Made by a program: the position numbers and the translations under genes
Origin: Rhynchosporium graminicola
Taxonomy: Eukaryota; Ascomycota; Leotiomycetes; Helotiales; Ploettnerulaceae
NCBI GenBank assembly: GCA_900074885.1
Contig: FJUW01000063.1
Span: 62,001 to 126,000, forward strand
Direction: 5' to 3'
Length of the DNA stretch: 64,000 nucleotides
Shown here: positions 58,773-64,000 of the stretch, piece after piece
Position numbering within the stretch: the stretch's first letter is position 1
Layout: each line of letters starts with the position of its first letter
The notes under the pieces: model-generated
The model's input: only the letters and a program-made list of their open reading frames with translations
The model's database searches: none
Told to the model about the DNA's origin: nothing

Positions 58773-61311
58773 ATGATATCTCGGCGGTTTTAATCCAAAT
58801 AATTCAGAATACCCTCACCGATCTGGTGTCTTGGAAATAATTCAATTCAGGCATATATCTGAAGAAGAGAAATATGAACGTGGAGGTTTGGGGCCCTTCT
58901 CCGACCATTTCTTCGATAACAACGCGCAGCTCCGATGCAGACTTCCTAGCTGGCGATATAGATCTTCGGTAATTAATCCTAGAACTTCAGTCAAGGGATA
59001 TTTACTGACTGGCTCGGGCAGTCGTTGGGAGTCCCCTGAGTGGAAAGCTCCTCCAGTATCATTCAAATGTACGGACGATGTTCTCTCTCTGGAGCAAGAG
59101 CGAAAAAACCCTAGGTCGACCAAGTCATTCAATGTGTCTGTGAACAAGCGAATCCGAAATATAAAGTGGTGCAATGGCTGGCATCTGGGTGCAGTATATT
59201 GCTGCGTATTTGTCGCCGCTTCCCTCTTCCTGAACCTCACAGTAACAATATGGGCATCCAAGAAATTCGGACTTTCCGCAGGGATTGGAACAATCCACCG
59301 TGACGCCTGTCCTGTTATCAAGAAAATTGGTCTCTGGGTTCATATCGCCATCAATATCTTGAGTACAATACTCCTCGGTGCCAGTAATTATTGTATGCAA
59401 TGTCTGTGCTCGCCAACTCGGAAGGAGGTTGACAAAGCCCACGCTTGTAATACGTGGCTGGATATAGGTATACAGAGCTTCAGGAACCTGAGAAAGGTCC
59501 GAAGAAGTAGAGCGATTCTTTGGTTGCTACTTGCTGTGAGCTCGATCCCGCTTCATTTGATGTAAGTTTCTCTTCCCATTCCCACCAAGGTTGAAATACT
59601 GACCTGAGAGGTTCAATTCCGCCATCTTTGTGAGTCTCACAGCCAACGAGTATATTGTCGCAGCAGTTACCGAAGATTTCGTCAATGGGGCAAACTGGAC
59701 ACTGGACGGCTCAAATGATTTCCATCACTTAGCCGTGTCACAAATGCAGCACAATATCTCGAGTTACGACAGACTTGAGCCAGAAGACTGCATTCGAGCA
59801 TACGGGGTCGACTATGTTTCCTCAAGAAGACATACTCTTGTCATAGTGTCGGGTCAGAATCCAGACCCGCTCCTGGGAATATTAGACTGGTTGTATGACG
59901 ATTCGCAGAACTCGTGGGTCTGCGGCACGACGCAAGGACTTAACAACACACTCCAAACGATCCCTATCGACGACTTCGACTGTTCAATCAAGATCGCATT
60001 ATACGAAAACGAGGCATTTCTGATGGCTGACAGGAAGGTGGAGTATTGCCTCAGCCAGAAAGTGGAGGATCAATGCCGCTTGCAATTTGCTGTGCCGATA
60101 ATGATTGCAGTTCTGACCTGCAACTTCGTAAAGTTGTTGTGTATGGTGGTTACGATCTGGATATGTCGAGAGCCGACCTTAGTCACGTTGGGTGATGCTC
60201 TGAGTAGCTTTCTGGAGATTCCTGATCAAAACACGGCTGGAATGTGTATCGCGACGAAGAAGGATTTCGAACACGGATGGCCTGATGCAGAGCCTAAGCA
60301 GTGGCACGTCAAGAAGCATTTTAGGTATGAGGCGGTGGGATTTTATCGCTGGATAGGCTCAAACATAATGTGCGTCTGCAAAAATTTCGGGAACGAAATG
60401 TACTGACAAGTCACAGGTGTGCAATTGCACTCGTTGCTTTATGCCTTGCTCTCAAATATGCCATTCACTATACAACAACAGCGTACGTTTATTTCCTGAA
60501 TTAGCAAAGTCATTCCAAAATCTGGATGCGTAATTTAAAACTTGCTCACTGAAAGCAGGAGTGATGTCAAAACCCTTTGGGGCCTTGGATTCGGAACAAT
60601 CACATCGTCTTCTTTGATTCGTTGGAGCACCCCGATACGTGGCAGCTCAGGTCTCATGAAGAATACTCTTCTTGCAAATTCGCCACAGCTAATTCTGTCT
60701 CTTCTATGTATGTTTTTACCCTCATAAACACCCATGTCAGCGAGATACTGACAGCATACCTAGATATAATCTACAACAGGATGTATACATGTATATCCTT
60801 CTCCACAGAGTGGCACGACTTAGCTCATCGCCAAATTCCACTCCGAGTCACTTCACCTCGCGGCTCACAGCGCTCGACATACTTCCTATCCCTCCCATAC
60901 AGATATCTCGTTCCGATCTCCCTCGTTTCCATTACTACCCACTGGATTCTGTCTGAAAGTCTATTCCTGGTGTCGATCGACGTCTATGACGAACACGGAA
61001 TTCGCGATTGCTCTCAATCAATACTCACCTGCGGATTTTCGTGTATTGCGCTCATTCTTCTTGTCGGTATTGGCTGGCTGGTGTTAATCGTTGGGCTAGG
61101 CATGGGACTCAGAAGATATGACGGAGGCATGCCGTTAGCTGGAAGCTGTAGTGCTGCTCTCAGCGCTTCATGCCATGCTCTAGAAGATGAATGGGAGATC
61201 GCTTTGGTCCCTCTGAAGTGGGGGGTTGTCAACAGCCATCAAGGACTTGGGCATTGTGCACTCAGCGGGCGGTATGTCTCCACGCAAGCGATTTCACGAT
61301 GGTATCGATGA
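58773..61311 (+). CDS. DUF6536 multi-pass membrane protein
   Basis: Six exons: 58773-58786 (tentative 14-nt first exon MISR), 58851-59561, 59611-60369, 60417-60482, 60559-60707 and 60755-61311; total 751 residues in frame. Family marks are WCNGWHLGAVYCC (first helix), CPVIKKIGLWVHIAINILSTILLGASNYCMQCL, CSPTRKEVDKAH, WLDIGIQSFRNL and SSIPLHLMFNSAIF. An extracellular part, further helices and the late block GSQRSTYFLSLPYRY...THWILSESLFLVSIDVY follow. Function of DUF6536 is unknown; it is common in Pezizomycotina. The N-terminus is uncertain: the main exon has no Met before the first helix, and the first exon's donor (GTTTTA) is poor. Otherwise intact. Confidence 0.82.
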
Positions 61312-61983
61312 TGGAGAAAATTATCTATAATTTAGGAACTCAGTGTGAATTTTTTTATGATCCAACGACATCTAAACTCGTGAACTAAGAATCATCACAG
61401 CGTTTGAGGCTAAAACTTTCATCTTTGGCGGACGAGAACTAGTCAGGTACAGCTTGAGGTTAGACTTAGTGATAAATAAAGTTATGAAATTATCACAGTA
61501 CATTGCCCGAAGTATTCATTAGACATTGCACTTACTCCTTGATATCTTTACTACTTCGTAGAGTGCGACTATTTGGAGAATCGAACTCTCAACGAGATTC
61601 TCCACCCGATTGCGAGTGAGTTTGCCTAGCATCGAGTATACGTTGTCCCCTCCACATATGAAACCTTTAAACCTTAGTATTAGCCACCACGTGTACACGT
61701 CAACCCCTCTCTATTGTGGCTAATTCGTCCTAGGTCGTTGATTCGCCAGCATATATTCAGGGCCGAGATCTGCTCCACCAGATGTTTGTCCTGTTGCAGC
61801 CCAGCGGAACCTCTAACCAGGACTAATACACAACGACCCAAAGCCGCTATCATCGACAATTCTACCATCTTGCTTCCTTGGATCATTCAACTTATCCGGA
61901 TAGTTTCTGAACTGAACAGTCGATAACATAATCAGTGATTGAGTGTTTGCCCCGATAAACATTACATCGCATTAACCATCACG
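61312..61983. other. Intergenic
   Basis: Promoter of the phospholipase D gene. A GGAGAATC...GATTCTCC inverted repeat lies at about 61575-61602. No gene seen. Confidence 0.45.
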
Positions 61984-64000
61984 ATGTCGTTCTTCGGCAG
62001 CGCTAAAAACGCTTTTGATTCTTTCTCATCTCACGTCAAAGATGAAATCGACAAGATCCAAGGGGACGGGCAGTCAAGCGCTCAGACTCAGTCAAACACG
62101 AGCAATACGAGCAACGTAGGCCAAAGTCAGAGTGCGGGGGGCAACCGCTTCGACAGCTTTGCTCCTCCTAGGGCCGGCAATGAAGCCAAGTGGTATGTCG
62201 ACGGTTGCGGATACATGTGGGCAGTATCAGTCGCGATAGAAGAGGCAAGAGAAAGTATCTGGATTTTGGACTGGTGGTTGAGTGGAGGTTCGTTTTTATC
62301 TCGATTTCCAGGAAAAGAAATCAGCTGATGATGTTCAGAGCTTTACCTGAGACGTCCGCCCACCGAGAATGAAAATTACCGGGTTGATCGAATGTTGCTG
62401 GCTGCTGCTGAAAGAGGAGTGAAGGTTAACGTGATCATCTATAAAGAGGTCTCGCAAATTCTGACACGTGAGAACTCTTCTGAGAACACATCATGAGGAA
62501 ATCAAGCTAATTGAAGACAGTCTGTTCGGATCATACTAAGAAAGCTCTCCAACTTCATCCGAATATTGCCGTGTTCCGCCATCCTGACCATACCCCCTCA
62601 GGCCCAGTCATCCAATCTGAGTTATTAGCTAGCATTCAAAACTTCTCTCTGAAGTCACTTCAGCTCGCCGATATTCCAGCTGATGCTTTCAAAGCCTTGT
62701 ACGGAGTGAACAAAGACGTCGTCCTCTACTGGGCTCATCACGAGAAACTGTGTCTTGTGGATGGAGACATCGCGTTCATGGGTGGTCTCGATCTATGCTT
62801 CGGCCGTTGGGATACGAACTCTCACCCCTTAGCAGATGCACATCCTACCAATATCAACAAAGCCCTATTCCCTGGCCAAGACTTCAACAATGCTCGCGTT
62901 TTCGACTTTGAGGATGTCACGAATTGGGAGAAGAACAAACTGGATCGCACTAAGAATTCGCGAATGGGATGGTCTGATATTTCGATCTGCTTGCGGGGCC
63001 CAGTGGTCCAGGATTTGAAAGCTCATTTCGTTCAGCGATGGGACTTTATATACGAGGAGAAGTACCGTGTCCGGAAGGATCCGAGATTTGAGAGTCTGAG
63101 GTTCGATGCAAATGGCGTTCCTGGGGGCTACTATCGAGAAAACGGTTCCAACAGTATCTCGGTATCGGCCCCCCGAAGCTTGCAAATCGAAGGAATTTCC
63201 GACAGTGTCGAAAGAGGGTTTGGCCAACAAGGTGGGCAGCATGAACACAGATTCCACTTACCCGGTGGTCATGGTAGTATATTCGACAGGCTTCGAGGAA
63301 CCGATGTGGATAATACTGGTAGGTCCTACAGTGACACAGTATCTTCCGGTATATCGATTCAGCTGGTGAGGAGCTGTACGCAATGGAGTAATGGGGTTGC
63401 CAAAGAAGTATGTATGGTATCAATGCTGACTACGACTTTACTAATGGAATAATAGCACTCTATTGCAAATGCCTACATAGATATTATCCGCAACAGCGAG
63501 CATTTTGTCTATATCGAGAACCAATTTTTCATCACAGCAACAGGTGACAAGCAACGTCCTGTGAAAAATCAAATCGGAGCAGCCATTGTCGAGCGCATTG
63601 TTCGAGCTTATAGAGAGGGCCAGCGCTACAAAGTTATTGTTTGTATGCCGGCCGTCCCAGCTTTTGCTGGAGACCTCCATGCAGACGATAGTCTAGGTAC
63701 TCGAGCTATCATGGAGTACCAATACCACAGCATCTGCCGTGGAGGTCACAGTATTATGGAAGAGATCGAGAAGGCCGGAGTACCAGATTCAAAGCAGTAC
63801 ATTCGTTTCTACAATTTGAGAAACTATGATCGAATCAATGCTGGCTCCGCCATGGCTCGGGTATATGATGCTAGTGGTATTGAGTACGAGGATGCTCGTC
63901 GTGAGCATGATGATATAGTGGGCGCTGGATATAACGGGCGAGGAGAAGGCACTGGTGCTTATTATGGTAGATCAAATCCTGCGTACGAGCAGTACCAAGA
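61984..64000 (+). CDS. Phospholipase D (HKD family), 3' end beyond the window
   Basis: Hydrolyses phosphatidylcholine to phosphatidic acid. Exons 61984-62287, 62339-62467, 62521-63407 and 63456 to beyond the window; about 621 residues visible. A short Ser/Gln/Asn-rich N-terminus without PX or PH domain is followed by [40 protein letters not shown] and the first catalytic motif HEKLCLVD (HxKxxxxD, about 217-224) with IAFMGGLDLCFGRWD. After exon 4 starts, HSIANAYIDIIRNSEHFVYIENQFF, PAVPAFAGDLHADDSLGTRAIMEYQY and YIRFYNLRNYDRIN precede the second HKD, which is off the window. The domain order matches the fungal PldA-type enzymes. The first donor is GTTCGT. Start is ATG 61984 (MSFFGSAKN). Confidence 0.92.

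Noticed and set aside
61565..61640. tRNA-like GTTCGATTC string on the minus strand
   Set aside because: The T-arm stem does not pair beyond three bases and no D-arm, anticodon arm or acceptor stem could be drawn.
1..64000. CRISPR arrays, bacterial operons, ribosomal RNA genes
   Set aside because: None seen; intron structure and gene families are eukaryotic and repeats here are microsatellites or transposon remnants.

Overview
This window is a piece of a filamentous ascomycete nuclear genome. The genes are split by many short introns (about 43-75 nt) with GT...AG borders and CTAAC/GCTAAT branch motifs. The gene families present (HET domain, CFEM-Pth11 receptor, DUF6536, PDR-type ABC, BIM1-like) are typical of Pezizomycotina, and the left end carries an LTR retroelement altered by RIP-like mutation. 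A leotiomycete (Botrytis/Sclerotinia-like) host is my guess from general protein resemblance; it is not proven by the sequence.

Layout. 1-1725: a decayed LTR element with a polypurine tract and one 268-bp LTR. 5.1-12.0 kb: a compact housekeeping block with calcineurin A (minus), a small unknown protein, a Mmc1-like mitochondrial protein and a WW-domain protein (all plus). 12.0-24 kb: gene-poor, with a dead MFS drug-transporter gene, a live methionine-type permease and a dead HET-domain gene. 25.3-41.8 kb: three large membrane-protein genes on the minus strand (OPT oligopeptide transporter, full-size PDR ABC transporter, CFEM-Pth11 receptor) separated by long intergenic DNA. 43.5-51.7 kb: a decay zone with a broken HhH-GPD DNA glycosylase, a broken C2H2+Zn2Cys6 transcription factor, an inverted-repeat element, a broken DNA polymerase eta copy and, between the wrecks, an intact three-exon gene for a 64-residue cysteine-rich secreted peptide. 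52.5-64 kb: a live block with an MDR dehydrogenase lacking the catalytic-zinc ligands, a membrane-anchored BIM1-like protein, a GPI-anchored cysteine/serine-rich protein, a DUF6536 membrane protein and a phospholipase D cut by the window end.

How the genes fit together. There is no operon and no obvious biosynthetic cluster. The common theme is surface and environment: uptake (methionine permease, OPT), efflux (PDR ABC), sensing (CFEM receptor, calcineurin) and secreted or anchored proteins. Five genes are inactivated. Several of their stop codons fit C:G to T:A transitions, which would suit either RIP leakage or ordinary decay. I joined exons by hand; each intact multi-exon model gives a total length divisible by three, and the HET pseudogene does so once its 2-nt insertion is discounted.
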